From Pseudomonas sp. (lineage in GTDB: Bacteria; Pseudomonadota; Gammaproteobacteria; Pseudomonadales; Pseudomonadaceae), in the NCBI RefSeq assembly GCF_028293835.1, contig NZ_JAQGNX010000076.1, positions 1 through 64,000 on the forward strand: 64,000 nt of DNA, given 5' to 3'. The position numbers and the translations under genes were made by a program. Positions 26,968-36,758 of this stretch are shown here, piece by piece (position 1 is the stretch's first letter; each line of letters begins with the position of its first letter). Under the pieces are notes generated by a model. That model had not been told where the DNA came from, did not search any database, and saw only the letters and a list, made by a program, of their open reading frames with translations.

Positions 26968-28095
26968 ATGATGCGACATCCACATGTCTGGATGGGCCTC
27001 CTGTTGTGGTCAGTATTCAACCAGGCGCAGGCCGCCTGGACAATGAATATGGCGCCTGGAGCGACTGAAGTCAGCCACGAAATATTCGATCTGCACATGG
27101 CCATCTTGTGGATATGTGTGGTGATCGGCGTCGTGGTGTTTGGTGCAATGTTCTGGTCGATGATGCTTCACCGGCGCTCCACTGGCCAAGTGGCCGCCAA
27201 GTTTCATGAGAGCACTAAAATCGAGATTCTTTGGACGATTGTGCCGCTCTTGATTCTGATTGTGATGGTCATCCCGGCTACCCGGACCATGATCAGAATG
27301 TATGACACCGGTGCGTCGGATATTGATATCCAGATCACCGGCTACCAGTGGAAGTGGCATTACAAATATTTGGGACAAGACGTCGAGTTCTTCAGCAACT
27401 TGGCGACGCCTACCGAGCAGATCCACAACAAAGAAGCCAAAGGCGAAAATTACCTACTGGAAGTCGACCAGCCGCTGGTGATTCCGGTGGGCAAGAAAAT
27501 TCGTTTTCTGGTGACCGCCGCTGACGTTATTCACTCATGGTGGGTACCCGCGTTTGCGGTGAAGCGTGACGCCATTCCAGGGTTCGTCAACGAGGCCTGG
27601 ACCCGCGTCGACAAGCCCGGAACCTACCGCGGCCAGTGTTCGGAACTGTGCGGCAAAGACCACGGCTTCATGCCCATTGTGGTAGTGGCCAAAACCCAGG
27701 CGGACTTCGACACTTGGCTGGCGGAGCGCAAAGTCGAAAGCGCTAAGCTGAAAGAACTGACCAGTAAAGACTGGACGCTGGATGAACTGGTGGCGCGTGG
27801 CGATAAGGTTTATCACACCACTTGCGTGGCCTGTCACCAAGCCGAAGGTCAGGGCCTGCCGCCAATGTTCCCGGCGCTGAAAGGCTCGAAAACAGTCACC
27901 GGTACGAAAGAGGGCCACCTCAATACGGTGTTCCACGGTCGACCGGGCACGGCGATGGCCGCGTTCGGTAAACAGCTTTCAGAGGTCGACATCGCCGCAG
28001 TGGTTACTTACGAGCGCAATGCCTGGGGCAACAACAAGGGCGACATGGTCACGCCCAAAGACGTGTTGGCTTTGAAACAGGCGGACGCGAAATGA
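26968..28095 (+). CDS. coxB: Cytochrome c oxidase subunit II with fused cytochrome c (caa3 type)
   Basis: 375 residues. Signal peptide, two transmembrane helices (about 40-60 and 85-105) and a periplasmic cupredoxin domain carrying the CuA site CSELCGKDHGFMPI with an upstream His in VIHSWWVPAF. A C-terminal cytochrome c domain with CVACH near residue 285 makes this a caa3-type subunit that accepts electrons directly. First gene of the oxidase operon. Start is the first of two adjacent ATGs (26968/26971). Confidence 0.96.
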   Translation: MMRHPHVWMGLLLWSVFNQAQAAWTMNMAPGATEVSHEIFDLHMAILWICVVIGVVVFGAMFWSMMLHRRSTGQVAAKFHESTKIEILWTIVPLLILIVMVIPATRTMIRMYDTGASDIDIQITGYQWKWHYKYLGQDVEFFSNLATPTEQIHNKEAKGENYLLEVDQPLVIPVGKKIRFLVTAADVIHSWWVPAFAVKRDAIPGFVNEAWTRVDKPGTYRGQCSELCGKDHGFMPIVVVAKTQADFDTWLAERKVESAKLKELTSKDWTLDELVARGDKVYHTTCVACHQAEGQGLPPMFPALKGSKTVTGTKEGHLNTVFHGRPGTAMAAFGKQLSEVDIAAVVTYERNAWGNNKGDMVTPKDVLALKQADAK

Positions 28096-28150
28096 CCTCG
28101 TCCATGGCGCGCTCACATCGTTTCGCAGACGGTTTCGCAGGAGACAGATC

Positions 28151-29749
28151 ATGAGTGCAGTGATCGATGACCATGGCCATGTCGGCCATGCTGATGACCA
28201 CGCCCACGGCCCCGCGAAGGGACTGATGCGTTGGGTACTGACGACCAACCACAAAGACATCGGCACGCTGTACCTATGGTTCAGCTTCTGCATGTTCTTG
28301 CTGGGCGGCTCGTTTGCCATGGTCATTCGCGCCGAATTGTTCCAGCCCGGTCTGCAAATTGTCGAGCCTGCCTTCTTTAACCAGATGACGACCATGCACG
28401 GCCTAGTGATGGTCTTTGGTGCGGTGATGCCAGCCTTTGTCGGCCTCGCCAACTGGATGATCCCGCTGATGATCGGCGCGCCAGACATGGCGTTGCCGAG
28501 GATGAACAACTTCAGTTTCTGGCTGCTACCAGCGGCGTTCCTGCTGTTGGTCTCGACGCTGTTCATGCCCGGTGGTGGCCCGAACTTCGGCTGGACGTTC
28601 TATGCGCCACTGTCGACGACGTATGCGCCGCAAAGCGTGACGTTTTTCATCTTTGCCATCCATATGATGGGTATCAGCTCGATCATGGGTGCGATCAACG
28701 TGATCGCGACTATTCTCAACCTGCGCGCGCCCGGCATGACCTTGATGAAAATGCCGCTGTTTGTCTGGACCTGGCTGATCACTGCGTTCCTGTTGATTGC
28801 GGTGATGCCGGTGCTGGCAGGTTGCGTAACCATGATGTTGATGGACATTCACTTTGGCACCAGCTTTTTCAGCGCGGCAGGTGGCGGCGACCCGGTGTTG
28901 TTCCAGCACGTGTTTTGGTTCTTCGGTCACCCCGAGGTGTACATCATGATCCTGCCAGCGTTTGGCGCGGTCAGTTCGATCATTCCAACGTTTTCCCGTA
29001 AGCCGTTATTCGGCTACACCTCGATGGTCTATGCGGTGGCGAGTATAGCCTTCCTCTCGTTCATCGTCTGGGCGCACCACATGTTTGTAGTCGGCATTCC
29101 GTTGGTGGGCGAGTTGTTCTTCATGTACGCCACCATGCTGATCGCCGTGCCCACCGGGGTAAAAGTGTTCAACTGGGTCAGCACCATGTGGCAGGGATCG
29201 CTGACATTTGAGACGCCGATGCTGTTCGCCGTGGCGTTTGTGATTCTGTTCAGCATCGGCGGATTTTCCGGGCTGATGCTGGCCATCGCACCGGCCGACT
29301 TTCAGTATCAGGACACCTACTTTGTAGTGGCGCACTTCCATTACGTGTTGGTGCCGGGTGCTATTTTCGGCATCTTCGCCTCGGCCTATTACTGGCTGCC
29401 GAAATGGACCGGCCATATGTATGACGAAACCCTGGGCAAGTTGCATTTCTGGCTGTCTTTCATCGGCATGAACGTCGCTTTTTTCCCCATGCACTTCCTT
29501 GGGCTGGCGGGTATGCCACGGCGAATTCCGGACTACAACCTGCAATTTGCCAACTTCAACATGGTCTCGTCGATTGGCGCGTTCACCTTTGGCGCCACAC
29601 AGATCTTCTTCCTGTTTATCGTGATCAAGACCATTCGTGGCGGCGAGCCTGCGCCCGCCAAGCCGTGGGATGGTGCCGAGGGATTGGAATGGAGCATTCC
29701 GTCACCCGCGCCGTATCACACGTTCAGCACGCCGCCAGAAGTGGAATGA
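28151..29749 (+). CDS. coxA: Cytochrome c oxidase subunit I
   Basis: 532-residue, twelve-helix catalytic subunit binding heme a and the heme a3/CuB centre. The active-site segments FWFFGHPEVYIMILP (His-Tyr cross-link, CuB ligand), VWAHHMFVVG (CuB histidines) and YFVVAHFHYVLV (heme a3/heme a ligands) are intact. It follows coxB after 55 bases and is followed after one base by the assembly factor gene. Confidence 0.97.
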   Translation: MSAVIDDHGHVGHADDHAHGPAKGLMRWVLTTNHKDIGTLYLWFSFCMFLLGGSFAMVIRAELFQPGLQIVEPAFFNQMTTMHGLVMVFGAVMPAFVGLANWMIPLMIGAPDMALPRMNNFSFWLLPAAFLLLVSTLFMPGGGPNFGWTFYAPLSTTYAPQSVTFFIFAIHMMGISSIMGAINVIATILNLRAPGMTLMKMPLFVWTWLITAFLLIAVMPVLAGCVTMMLMDIHFGTSFFSAAGGGDPVLFQHVFWFFGHPEVYIMILPAFGAVSSIIPTFSRKPLFGYTSMVYAVASIAFLSFIVWAHHMFVVGIPLVGELFFMYATMLIAVPTGVKVFNWVSTMWQGSLTFETPMLFAVAFVILFSIGGFSGLMLAIAPADFQYQDTYFVVAHFHYVLVPGAIFGIFASAYYWLPKWTGHMYDETLGKLHFWLSFIGMNVAFFPMHFLGLAGMPRRIPDYNLQFANFNMVSSIGAFTFGATQIFFLFIVIKTIRGGEPAPAKPWDGAEGLEWSIPSPAPYHTFSTPPEVE

Positions 29750-29750
29750 G

Positions 29751-30308
29751 ATGAACGAACAGCGCTCTATCAGACGCCTGGTCATCCGCCTGTTGTTGTT
29801 GGTGGTGGCGATGTTTGCGTTTGGTTTTGCTCTGGTGCCGCTGTACGACGTGATGTGCAAAGCGCTGGGGATTAACGGCAAAACCGGCGACAGATACGAA
29901 GGTTCGCAAGTGGTTGACCTAAGCCGCCAAGTGCGGGTGCAGTTTCTATCGAGCAATAACGTGGACATGAGTTGGGATTTCTACCCCAAAAATGAAGTGC
30001 TGGACGTACACCCTGGGGCGGTCAACGAGATGTTGTTCGTGGCACATAACCCCACCGACCATGTGATGAAAGCGCAGGCGATTCCGAGTATTTCCCCGGG
30101 TGAAGTCGCGGTGTATTTCCACAAGACCGAGTGCTTCTGTTTTACCCAACAAACTTTGCAGCCGGGCGAGCGCATCGAGATGCCGGTGCGTTTCATCCTC
30201 GACCGGGCTTTGCCCAAAGACGTGAAACAACTAACGCTGGGTTACACGCTGTTCGACATCACCGCTCGCTCGCCACCGGTAGCTAAAGTAGCAAGCAATG
30301 GCGGCTAA
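29751..30308 (+). CDS. ctaG: Cytochrome c oxidase assembly protein CtaG/Cox11
   Basis: 185 residues. One N-terminal transmembrane helix and a periplasmic immunoglobulin-like domain that delivers copper to CuB of subunit I. The copper motif is visible as KTECFCFTQQTLQPGE. The start at 29751 lies one base after the coxA stop; a longer frame upstream overlaps coxA and has no similarity. Member of the coxBA-ctaG-coxC operon. Confidence 0.95.
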   Translation: MNEQRSIRRLVIRLLLLVVAMFAFGFALVPLYDVMCKALGINGKTGDRYEGSQVVDLSRQVRVQFLSSNNVDMSWDFYPKNEVLDVHPGAVNEMLFVAHNPTDHVMKAQAIPSISPGEVAVYFHKTECFCFTQQTLQPGERIEMPVRFILDRALPKDVKQLTLGYTLFDITARSPPVAKVASNGG

Positions 30309-30364
30309 GCCCTAAGCAGCTAGCACTTTGAGCAGTCCGGGCGCCCGATAAGGAGAACAATAAA

Positions 30365-31252
30365 ATGGCAAGGCACGAGCATTACTACGTTCCCGCGCAA
30401 AGCAAGTGGCCGATAATTGCCACAGTGGGCATGTTCACCACCATGTTTGGCCTCGGTACGTGGTTCAACGACATGAAAGCAGCACACTCCGAATCCCACG
30501 GGCCGCTGATCTTTTCTGTCGGCGGACTGCTGCTGGCCTACATGCTGTTTGGTTGGTTCGGCACGGTAATCAAGGAAAGCCGCTCGGGGTTGTTCAGCGC
30601 GCAGATGGACCGCTCGTTCCGTTGGGGCATGAGCTGGTTCATCTTCTCGGAAGTGATGTTCTTCGTGGCCTTTTTTGGTGCCCTGTTCTACGTGCGTACC
30701 TGGGCGGGTCCATGGCTTGGCGGCGAAGGCTCAAAAGGTGTAGCGCACATGCTTTGGCCGAACTTTCATTACACTTGGCCGCTGTTGAATCCGCCCGATC
30801 CGAAGCTGTTTCCCGGCCCTAAAGAAGTGGTCAATCCGTGGCACCTGCCATTGATCAATACCATCTTGCTGGTCAGCTCCAGCGCCACAGTGACCATCGC
30901 TCACCACGCGTTGAAAAAGGGTCATCGTGGCGCGCTAAAAGTCTGGCTGGCGATCACTATTTTGCTGGGTTGGGGCTTTTTGACGTTGCAGGCCATGGAG
31001 TATCGAGAGGCGTATCACGAGCTTGGCCTGACCTTGGGTTCGGGCATCTACGGCGCGACGTTCTTCATGCTCACCGGGTTCCACGGCGCTCACGTCACCA
31101 TCGGCACGATCATTCTGTTTGTAATGTTGATGCGAATAATGCGCGGGCATTTCGACGCTGAGCATCAGTTCGGCTTCGAGGCGGCCAGCTGGTATTGGCA
31201 CTTTGTCGACGTGGTGTGGATTGGCTTGTTTGTCTTCGTTTATGTGCTGTAG
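30365..31252 (+). CDS. coxC: Cytochrome c oxidase subunit III
   Basis: 295 residues, seven transmembrane helices. Characteristic blocks are SWFIFSEVMFFVAFFGALFY, FHGAHVTIGTI and the C-terminal FEAASWYWHFVDVVWIGLFV. Subunit III stabilises subunit I and shapes the proton uptake path. Preceded by AAGGAGAACAATAAA. Last structural gene of the operon. Confidence 0.97.
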   Translation: MARHEHYYVPAQSKWPIIATVGMFTTMFGLGTWFNDMKAAHSESHGPLIFSVGGLLLAYMLFGWFGTVIKESRSGLFSAQMDRSFRWGMSWFIFSEVMFFVAFFGALFYVRTWAGPWLGGEGSKGVAHMLWPNFHYTWPLLNPPDPKLFPGPKEVVNPWHLPLINTILLVSSSATVTIAHHALKKGHRGALKVWLAITILLGWGFLTLQAMEYREAYHELGLTLGSGIYGATFFMLTGFHGAHVTIGTIILFVMLMRIMRGHFDAEHQFGFEAASWYWHFVDVVWIGLFVFVYVL

Positions 31253-31262
31253 GCACCGGAAC

Positions 31263-31290
31263 TCTGCAAGAGCCAACGTGTTGGCGAGGG
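31263..31290. repeat. REP-like palindrome after coxC
   Basis: GCCAAC (31272-31277) is inverted as GTTGGC (31280-31285) in AGAGCCAACGTGTTGGCGAG. The same word occurs near 17228 and, diverged, in the 35.8 kb cluster. Confidence 0.5.
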
Positions 31291-31313
31291 ACCACTCGGT
31301 GCTGCTGGAGGAC

Positions 31314-31517
31314 TTACCAATTCACATGGGACACCAGCTGCCCACTGTAGAAGCCCCAGGCTATCAGGATGACGGTGATTGCGGCCAGGCAGACACGAAC
31401 GGTCAAGGCCTTTACCACCCGGTTGGAGCTGCTGTCGTCCTTCACAAGAAAAAACAGGCCGCTGAACAGGCTGATCATCGTGGCAATGAGCATTAGAACA
31501 ATCGCCGCTTTGAGCAT
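31314..31517 (-). CDS. DUF2909 twin-transmembrane protein
   Basis: 67 residues with two hydrophobic helices (about 3-25 and 40-62) joined by a short polar loop VKDDSSSNRVVK. It is a DUF2909-type small membrane protein found in this antisense position within oxidase clusters of Pseudomonas. Possibly an assembly or stability factor for the oxidase, on neighbourhood grounds only. Confidence 0.85.
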   Translation of the reverse strand: MLKAAIVLMLIATMISLFSGLFFLVKDDSSSNRVVKALTVRVCLAAITVILIAWGFYSGQLVSHVNW

Positions 31518-31597
31518 GATGCAACTCCACAGTGCGTCGGGGGGGACTGGATGCCGAACAGTATAGCTACTCGCCGATGCGTCGATTCGGAGGCGCC

Positions 31598-32338
31598 ATG
31601 AAGCGTTTTCAACCGGGCGTGCTCCCTACCGTGGTGGTCTTGCTGCTGCTGCCGCTGCTGATATTTCTTGGCTTTTGGCAGCTCGATCGTGGCGAGGAAA
31701 AACGCGTATTGCTGGCCAATTACGCCGAGCGCCGCGCCGCTGAACCCATCGCCAGCACCCAGCTGGAACAAACCGCCGACCCCACTTATCGACGCGTACT
31801 ACTGCGCGGTCAGTTTGACCCTGCACACAGCCTGATGCTGGACAACAGCACCCGTGGCGGCCGTGGCGGTATCGAGCTGATTCAACCCTTTCATGATCAG
31901 GCCAGCGGGCTGTGGCTGTGGGTCAACCGCGGCTGGCTGCCTTGGCCTGATCGACGCGTGCCGCCGGTGTTCACCACGCCCGAGCAAGTGCTGAGCCTGA
32001 ATGCATGGGTGTATGTGCCGTCTGCGGCGACGTTTCAGTTGGGGGCCGATCCGGTGGGCGCGCCTTGGCCACGATTGGTCACCGCGATCGATCCGGAAAA
32101 ATTGTGGACCGAACTCGGGCGCGAAGGGTTTGCCGATGAACTGCGACTGGAGCCAGGAGTCGCGGCGTATCAATTGGACTGGCCAGTGGTTGCCATGGGC
32201 CCGGAGAAGCACCTCGGTTATGCCGTCCAGTGGTTTGCCATGGCGGCGGCGCTGTTCGGACTGTTTCTGTACCTCGGATATCGCAACGCCAAGGAGAAAA
32301 ACCATGGAACGAGCCATGAATCAACCCAACATGTCTGA
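31598..32338 (+). CDS. SURF1 family oxidase assembly protein
   Basis: 246 residues with transmembrane helices at both ends (about 8-28 and 212-232) and a periplasmic domain between. SURF1 proteins take part in heme a insertion into subunit I. Conserved elements: FLGFWQLDRGEEK just after the first helix, and GPEKHLGYAVQWFAMA leading into the last helix. Start 31598 is set by CGGAGG six bases upstream. Overlaps the next gene by 35 bases. Confidence 0.92.
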   Translation: MKRFQPGVLPTVVVLLLLPLLIFLGFWQLDRGEEKRVLLANYAERRAAEPIASTQLEQTADPTYRRVLLRGQFDPAHSLMLDNSTRGGRGGIELIQPFHDQASGLWLWVNRGWLPWPDRRVPPVFTTPEQVLSLNAWVYVPSAATFQLGADPVGAPWPRLVTAIDPEKLWTELGREGFADELRLEPGVAAYQLDWPVVAMGPEKHLGYAVQWFAMAAALFGLFLYLGYRNAKEKNHGTSHESTQHV

Positions 32339-32897
32339 AGCACGCCCGCTGCAATCGCGCCGTAAAGGACGCCTGCAGCTGCTTCTGGTGGCGCTTATCG
32401 CAGTCGGCCCGATGATCCTCGCGACCGGCATGTACAAGCTGCAGTTCTGGGTGCCGGACAGCCGCAGCTTTCACGGCGAAATGATCGGCAATGGTCAGAG
32501 CCGCGACGAACTTGGGGTGCAGGCAGACGAAAACCGCTGGCAGCTTTTGGTGAGTGCGCCCCAAGGCTGCGAGGCCGATTGCCAACATCTGGTGTACCTG
32601 GCTCGCCAGCTGAATATCGGTTTGGGTCAGGACGCTGCTCGGGCCAGCCACGGTCTGGCCACCGCTCGGCCGCTGGATGCGGCGTACACCGCCAAGTTGA
32701 CCCGTGAATACCCCAAATTGCAGCGCTACCCGCTGGACTTGTCGCTGTACAACAAAGCCGCACCGGGCGTTGAAGCGCCACAACTATGGATCGTCGATCC
32801 CCACGGCAACCTTGTGCTGCGTTACGACGCCAAGGTCAACGGCAAGGACCTGCTCAACGATCTACGCCAATTGTTGAAACTGTCGAACATCGGATAG
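32304..32897 (+). CDS. Membrane-anchored CxxxC protein of the oxidase assembly operon
   Basis: 197 residues. One N-terminal helix (about 25-45) then a periplasmic domain. WQLLVSAPQGCEADCQHLVY carries a CxxxC pair placed after a beta strand, and PQLWIVDPHGNLVLRYDA looks like the later strand-turn-strand of a thioredoxin fold. The layout parallels SCO proteins, one of which is encoded three genes on (CPDIC). Annotated only as hypothetical (PA0111-like) in Pseudomonas. A thiol or copper role in CuA assembly is my inference. AAGGAG precedes the ATG at 32304, inside the SURF1 gene. Confidence 0.8.
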   Translation: MERAMNQPNMSEARPLQSRRKGRLQLLLVALIAVGPMILATGMYKLQFWVPDSRSFHGEMIGNGQSRDELGVQADENRWQLLVSAPQGCEADCQHLVYLARQLNIGLGQDAARASHGLATARPLDAAYTAKLTREYPKLQRYPLDLSLYNKAAPGVEAPQLWIVDPHGNLVLRYDAKVNGKDLLNDLRQLLKLSNIG

Positions 32898-32906
32898 GGC
32901 ATCGCC

Positions 32907-34001
32907 ATGGCCAGACCTGGATTTCGCCTCGCTTTCCTTGCCACACTGCTTGCGCTGGTCGTGGTGTTGCTCGGTGCCTACACCCGGCTGACCCACGCCG
33001 GGCTGGGTTGTCCGGACTGGCCCGGCTGTTACGGGTTTATCAGCGTGCCCAGCAGCGAGGCGCAACTGGCCCATGCTGAACTTCACTTTCCCGACACGCC
33101 GGTTGAGCCGCATAAAGGCCGCAATGAGATGGTGCATCGCTACTTCGCCGGCAGCTTGGCTTTGATGATCATATTGCTGGCGGCGAAAGCGGTGCGGCGG
33201 CGCCATCAGCAAGGGCAGCCCTTTATGTTGCCGATGCTGTTGCTCGGTGTGGTGGTTTTCCAGGCTGCGTTTGGCATGTGGACGGTGACGCTCAAGCTGT
33301 GGCCGCAGGTGGTCACCGCGCATTTGCTGGGTGGAGTCGCGACCTTAAGTTTGTTGTTCTTGCTAACCCTGCGTCTCTCGGGTGCGTTCGCCCCGTTGCC
33401 GCAATTGCCCGTGCGGTTACGTCATTTGGCCGCGTTGGGGTTGGTCTTGGTGGCGGCGCAAATCGCCCTCGGTGGTTGGGTCAGTTCCAACTACGCTGCG
33501 ATCGCGTGCGCCGACTTGCCAACCTGCCATGGTCAATGGTGGCCCAAGGCCGACTTCGTCAATGGTTTCCGTCTGACTCAGCACATTGGCCCGAATTACC
33601 TGGGTGGGCAGCTGGACAGCGACGCGCGCACGGCGATTCATCTCACCCATCGGTTGGGCGCAATGCTAGTGACTGGGGTGTTATTGGCGCTGGCGTGGCA
33701 ATTGAACCGTGCCGGCCTTAAAATCATGGCTTGGTTGGTGGTCCTGGCGCTGGCCGTGCAAGTGGCGTTGGGCATTAGCAATGTGATTTTCCATCTGCCA
33801 CTGCCGATTGCGGTGGCCCATAACGCGGGCGGTGCAGCGTTGATGTTGACCCTGACGCTAGTGAACTATCGCGTGCGATCCGCGCTTGGGTGGGCAGTCA
33901 AGGCTGCACCTGGGCATAGCTTTGCAGCGCGGCATCAGGGACAAGGGCTGCATCCAGACAAACAGCCGGGCACGGCAATCGGGCACAGATTATTACGATA
34001 A
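32907..34001 (+). CDS. ctaA: Heme A synthase, COX15/CtaA family
   Basis: 364 residues with eight predicted transmembrane helices. Oxidises the C8 methyl of heme O to give heme A. Conserved segments: [19 protein letters not shown] near the N-terminus, [10 protein letters not shown] (heme-ligand His) and [13 protein letters not shown], plus the second Cys pair region [14 protein letters not shown]. The last 35 residues form a hydrophilic tail slightly longer than usual. In operon with ctaB. Confidence 0.95.
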   Translation: MARPGFRLAFLATLLALVVVLLGAYTRLTHAGLGCPDWPGCYGFISVPSSEAQLAHAELHFPDTPVEPHKGRNEMVHRYFAGSLALMIILLAAKAVRRRHQQGQPFMLPMLLLGVVVFQAAFGMWTVTLKLWPQVVTAHLLGGVATLSLLFLLTLRLSGAFAPLPQLPVRLRHLAALGLVLVAAQIALGGWVSSNYAAIACADLPTCHGQWWPKADFVNGFRLTQHIGPNYLGGQLDSDARTAIHLTHRLGAMLVTGVLLALAWQLNRAGLKIMAWLVVLALAVQVALGISNVIFHLPLPIAVAHNAGGAALMLTLTLVNYRVRSALGWAVKAAPGHSFAARHQGQGLHPDKQPGTAIGHRLLR

Positions 34002-34012
34002 GGAGGGATGCC

Positions 34013-34912
34013 GTGGCTTCTCTGTTACGTGAGCAACACAGCCAGGCTATTTGGCGCGACTACCTGGAATTGACCAAACCCAAGGTGGTGGTGTTGATGC
34101 TCATCACCTCGCTGGTCGGTATGTTTCTGGCCACCCGCGCGGGCGTGCCGTGGACCGTGCTGGTGTTCGGCAACCTGGGCATCGCCTTTTGCGCAGGCGG
34201 CGCGGCGGTGGTCAACCATGTGGTAGACCGGCGCATCGACGCGGTAATGGCTCGTACCAAGAAGCGGCCATTGGCCGAAGGCCGCGTGACACCTGCTGCG
34301 GCGTTAACCTTCGCCTTGCTGCTGGCGGTAGCGGGGCAAGCGCTGCTGCTGGCGTTTACTAACCCGCTGACAGCCTGGCTGACACTGGCTTCGTTGCTGG
34401 GCTACGCGGTGGTCTACACAGGCTTTTTGAAGCGGGCGACGCCGCAGAACATTGTAATCGGTGGCCTGGCAGGCGCCGCGCCACCCTTGCTGGGTTGGGT
34501 CGCCATCACCGGCCATGTCGGCGCTGAGCCGCTGCTGCTGGTGCTGATTATCTTCGCCTGGACTCCGCCGCACTTCTGGGCGCTGGCAATCCACCGCAAG
34601 GAGGAATACGCCAAGGCCGACATTCCGATGCTGCCGGTCACCCACGGCGAGCACTACACCAAGGTGCATATTCTGCTGTACACGCTGGTGCTATTGGCGG
34701 TCAGCTTGCTGCCGTACGTGATCCACATGAGCGGTATGCTTTATCTGCTGTGTGCGTTGGGATTGGGCGCACGGTTTCTGTACATGTCGTGGGTGCTGTA
34801 CCGAGGTGTTAAACCACACGCGGCCATCGACACCTTCAAGTACTCTATTTACTACTTGTTTCTGTTATTCATCGCGTTGCTCGTCGACCACTACTTATTG
34901 TTGAAAATATGA
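34013..34912 (+). CDS. ctaB: Protoheme IX farnesyltransferase
   Basis: 299 residues, UbiA-type prenyltransferase with about nine helices that converts heme B to heme O, the substrate of CtaA. The prenyl-diphosphate/Mg site is visible as [20 protein letters not shown]. The start is GTG at 34013 with AAGGAGGGATGCC upstream; the ATG inside that site is out of frame. Overlaps the SCO gene by four bases (ATGA). Confidence 0.96.
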   Translation: MASLLREQHSQAIWRDYLELTKPKVVVLMLITSLVGMFLATRAGVPWTVLVFGNLGIAFCAGGAAVVNHVVDRRIDAVMARTKKRPLAEGRVTPAAALTFALLLAVAGQALLLAFTNPLTAWLTLASLLGYAVVYTGFLKRATPQNIVIGGLAGAAPPLLGWVAITGHVGAEPLLLVLIIFAWTPPHFWALAIHRKEEYAKADIPMLPVTHGEHYTKVHILLYTLVLLAVSLLPYVIHMSGMLYLLCALGLGARFLYMSWVLYRGVKPHAAIDTFKYSIYYLFLLFIALLVDHYLLLKI

Positions 34913-35541
34913 CTCGAGTTCAAAAAACGGTTTTCATTTTGGTTGCGCTGGTGGCGCTGGTTCTGGGCCTCACGGTGAATCAGGTGCTATCTAACAGAGG
35001 CCAAGGTGATCCGACGGCAATGATCGATGCCGGGATCATTTTGTTGCCCACCAGCCGAAGTATCCCTGACCTGAAGATGACTGATCAGGACGGCAAAACG
35101 GTTTCCATCGATGAGTTGAAAGGCAAATGGACGATGCTGTTTTTCGGCTACACCTTCTGCCCGGATATTTGCCCAACGACGCTTGCGCAACTGCGTCAGA
35201 TCAAAAGCGAATTGCCCAAAGAAGTACTCGGCAAGCTGCAAATCGTCCTGGTCAGCGTCGACCCCAACCGCGACACGCCGCAGCAGCTCAAGCAGTATCT
35301 GGGCTATTTCGACCCTTCGTTCATGGGGCTCACCGCGCCAGTCGATGTCATCGCGAAACTTGCCAATGCGGTGAGTATCCCGTTCATCCCGGCTGACACC
35401 AGCAAACCCAACTACACCGTCGACCACAGCGGCAACCTCGCCCTGCTCGGCCCGGACGGCACCCAACGCGGCTTCATCCGCTCGCCGTTGAATGACAAGA
35501 AAATGGTCGAGCAACTGCCGGGGTTGTTAGTTCGGGAATAG
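34909..35541 (+). CDS. SCO1/SenC family copper chaperone
   Basis: 210 residues. N-terminal anchor helix then a thioredoxin-fold domain with the copper motif [13 protein letters not shown] and the distal His in [16 protein letters not shown]. Supplies or reduces the CuA site of subunit II. Last gene of the assembly operon; coupled to ctaB by a four-base overlap. Confidence 0.95.
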   Translation: MTRVQKTVFILVALVALVLGLTVNQVLSNRGQGDPTAMIDAGIILLPTSRSIPDLKMTDQDGKTVSIDELKGKWTMLFFGYTFCPDICPTTLAQLRQIKSELPKEVLGKLQIVLVSVDPNRDTPQQLKQYLGYFDPSFMGLTAPVDVIAKLANAVSIPFIPADTSKPNYTVDHSGNLALLGPDGTQRGFIRSPLNDKKMVEQLPGLLVRE

Positions 35542-35930
35542 CTAACCCAGGGCTGGGTCTGCCTGAACAATGAAGGCCCCCGCTTTTCAAGATCCAGAAT
35601 CAAAAGCTTACCGGGGTATACCTTATCTGTAGGAGGGTCCGCCTCGTTTTCGACGCCGCGCTGTCGCGCAGCAAACACGAAACCTGTAAGAGCGAACTTG
35701 TTCGCGATCGGCTGCGCAGCAGTCGCGGTTCATTGAGTAGGTTTCTTCCCGTTAAAACCGGGTATGGCATTTGGGATCGCTTCGCGCTTCATCGCCAACA
35801 AGTTGGCTCCTACCGTTTAATTTATGCCGATTCAGTGACTTAGCCGTTGTTGATAAGAGCCAACTTGTTCGCCCGCGCACGGTCTCGGTGTCCATTTATC
35901 GGCAGGTTCGCCAATCCAACCATTGAACGA
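35542..35930. repeat. REP-like repeat cluster between SCO and metQ genes
   Basis: About 390 bases without a gene, largely made of REP-like units. These are TGTAGGAGGG..GACGCCGCGCTGTCGCGCAG.CAAACAC at 35630-35678, GTAAGAGCGAACTTGTTCGCG at 35686-35706, GCCAACAAGTTGGCTCCTAC at 35793-35812 and AGAGCCAACTTGTTCGC at 35855-35871. The GACGCCGCG...CAAACAC stretch (35652-35678) recurs with one mismatch in 27 at 44861-44887. Confidence 0.65.
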
Positions 35931-36704
35931 TTAAAAAGCCGGGACCACGGCGCCCTGATATTTTTCCAGGATGAATTGCTTCACTTCCGGGCTGTGCAAG
36001 GCGGCAACCAGTTTTTGCATCGGGATCGAATCACGGTTGTCGGGACGTGCGACCAAAATGTTCACGTACGGCGAGTCGCTGCCTTCGATGAGCAAGGCAT
36101 CTTTGGTGGGATCAAGTTTGACCGCCAGCGCATAGTTGGTATTGATCAGTGCCAAATCGATGCTGGTAAGGACGCGCGGCAAGGTGGCGGCTTCCAGCTC
36201 GCGAAACTTCAGACCCTTGGGGTTCCCAGAGACGTCTTTGGGTGTCGACAAAATGTTGCTCGGGTCTTTAAGCGTGATCAAGCCACCCTTGGCCAACAGC
36301 AACAATGCGCGGCCTTCATTGGTCGGGTCGTTTGGCAGGGCGACGGTAGCGCCGTCTGGCAACTCATCGACTTTTTTATAGGTGCTCGAGTAAGCACCCA
36401 ACGGTTCAATGTGGACCTTGGCCACGGCCACCAGATCAGTACCCTTGCCCTTGTTGAACTCGTCCAGATAAGGCTGGTGCTGGAAGAAGTTGGCATCCAG
36501 GCGTTTCTCTGCGAGCTGCACGTTAGGCTGGATGTAATCGTTGAACACTTTAATTTGCAGATCGATGCCGTCTTTGGCCAGCATCGGTTTGACCACTTCT
36601 AAAATTTCTGCATGGGGCACGGCTGAGGCGCCGACGGTCAGGGTTTCATCGGCGTGGGCGCTTAGGGCAATCAGTGCGGCAAACACTGCTAGAAGCTTTT
36701 TCAT
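35931..36704 (-). CDS. metQ: Methionine ABC transporter substrate-binding protein
   Basis: 257 residues, NlpA/MetQ family. Recognisable blocks are LTVGASAVPHAEILE, FNDYIQPNVQLAEKRLDANFFQHQPY and AVALPNDPTNEGRALLLLA. The signal peptide (to about AHADE) lacks a lipobox cysteine, unlike E. coli MetQ, so it is expected to be soluble in the periplasm. Third gene of metNIQ. D-/L-methionine is the expected ligand; relatives bind other amino acids. Confidence 0.92.
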   Translation of the reverse strand: MKKLLAVFAALIALSAHADETLTVGASAVPHAEILEVVKPMLAKDGIDLQIKVFNDYIQPNVQLAEKRLDANFFQHQPYLDEFNKGKGTDLVAVAKVHIEPLGAYSSTYKKVDELPDGATVALPNDPTNEGRALLLLAKGGLITLKDPSNILSTPKDVSGNPKGLKFRELEAATLPRVLTSIDLALINTNYALAVKLDPTKDALLIEGSDSPYVNILVARPDNRDSIPMQKLVAALHSPEVKQFILEKYQGAVVPAF

Positions 36705-36758
36705 GCATCAACTCCATTGAAAAGACCCTCTTGGGGAGGAGCGTCTTGGTGTCCAGGT

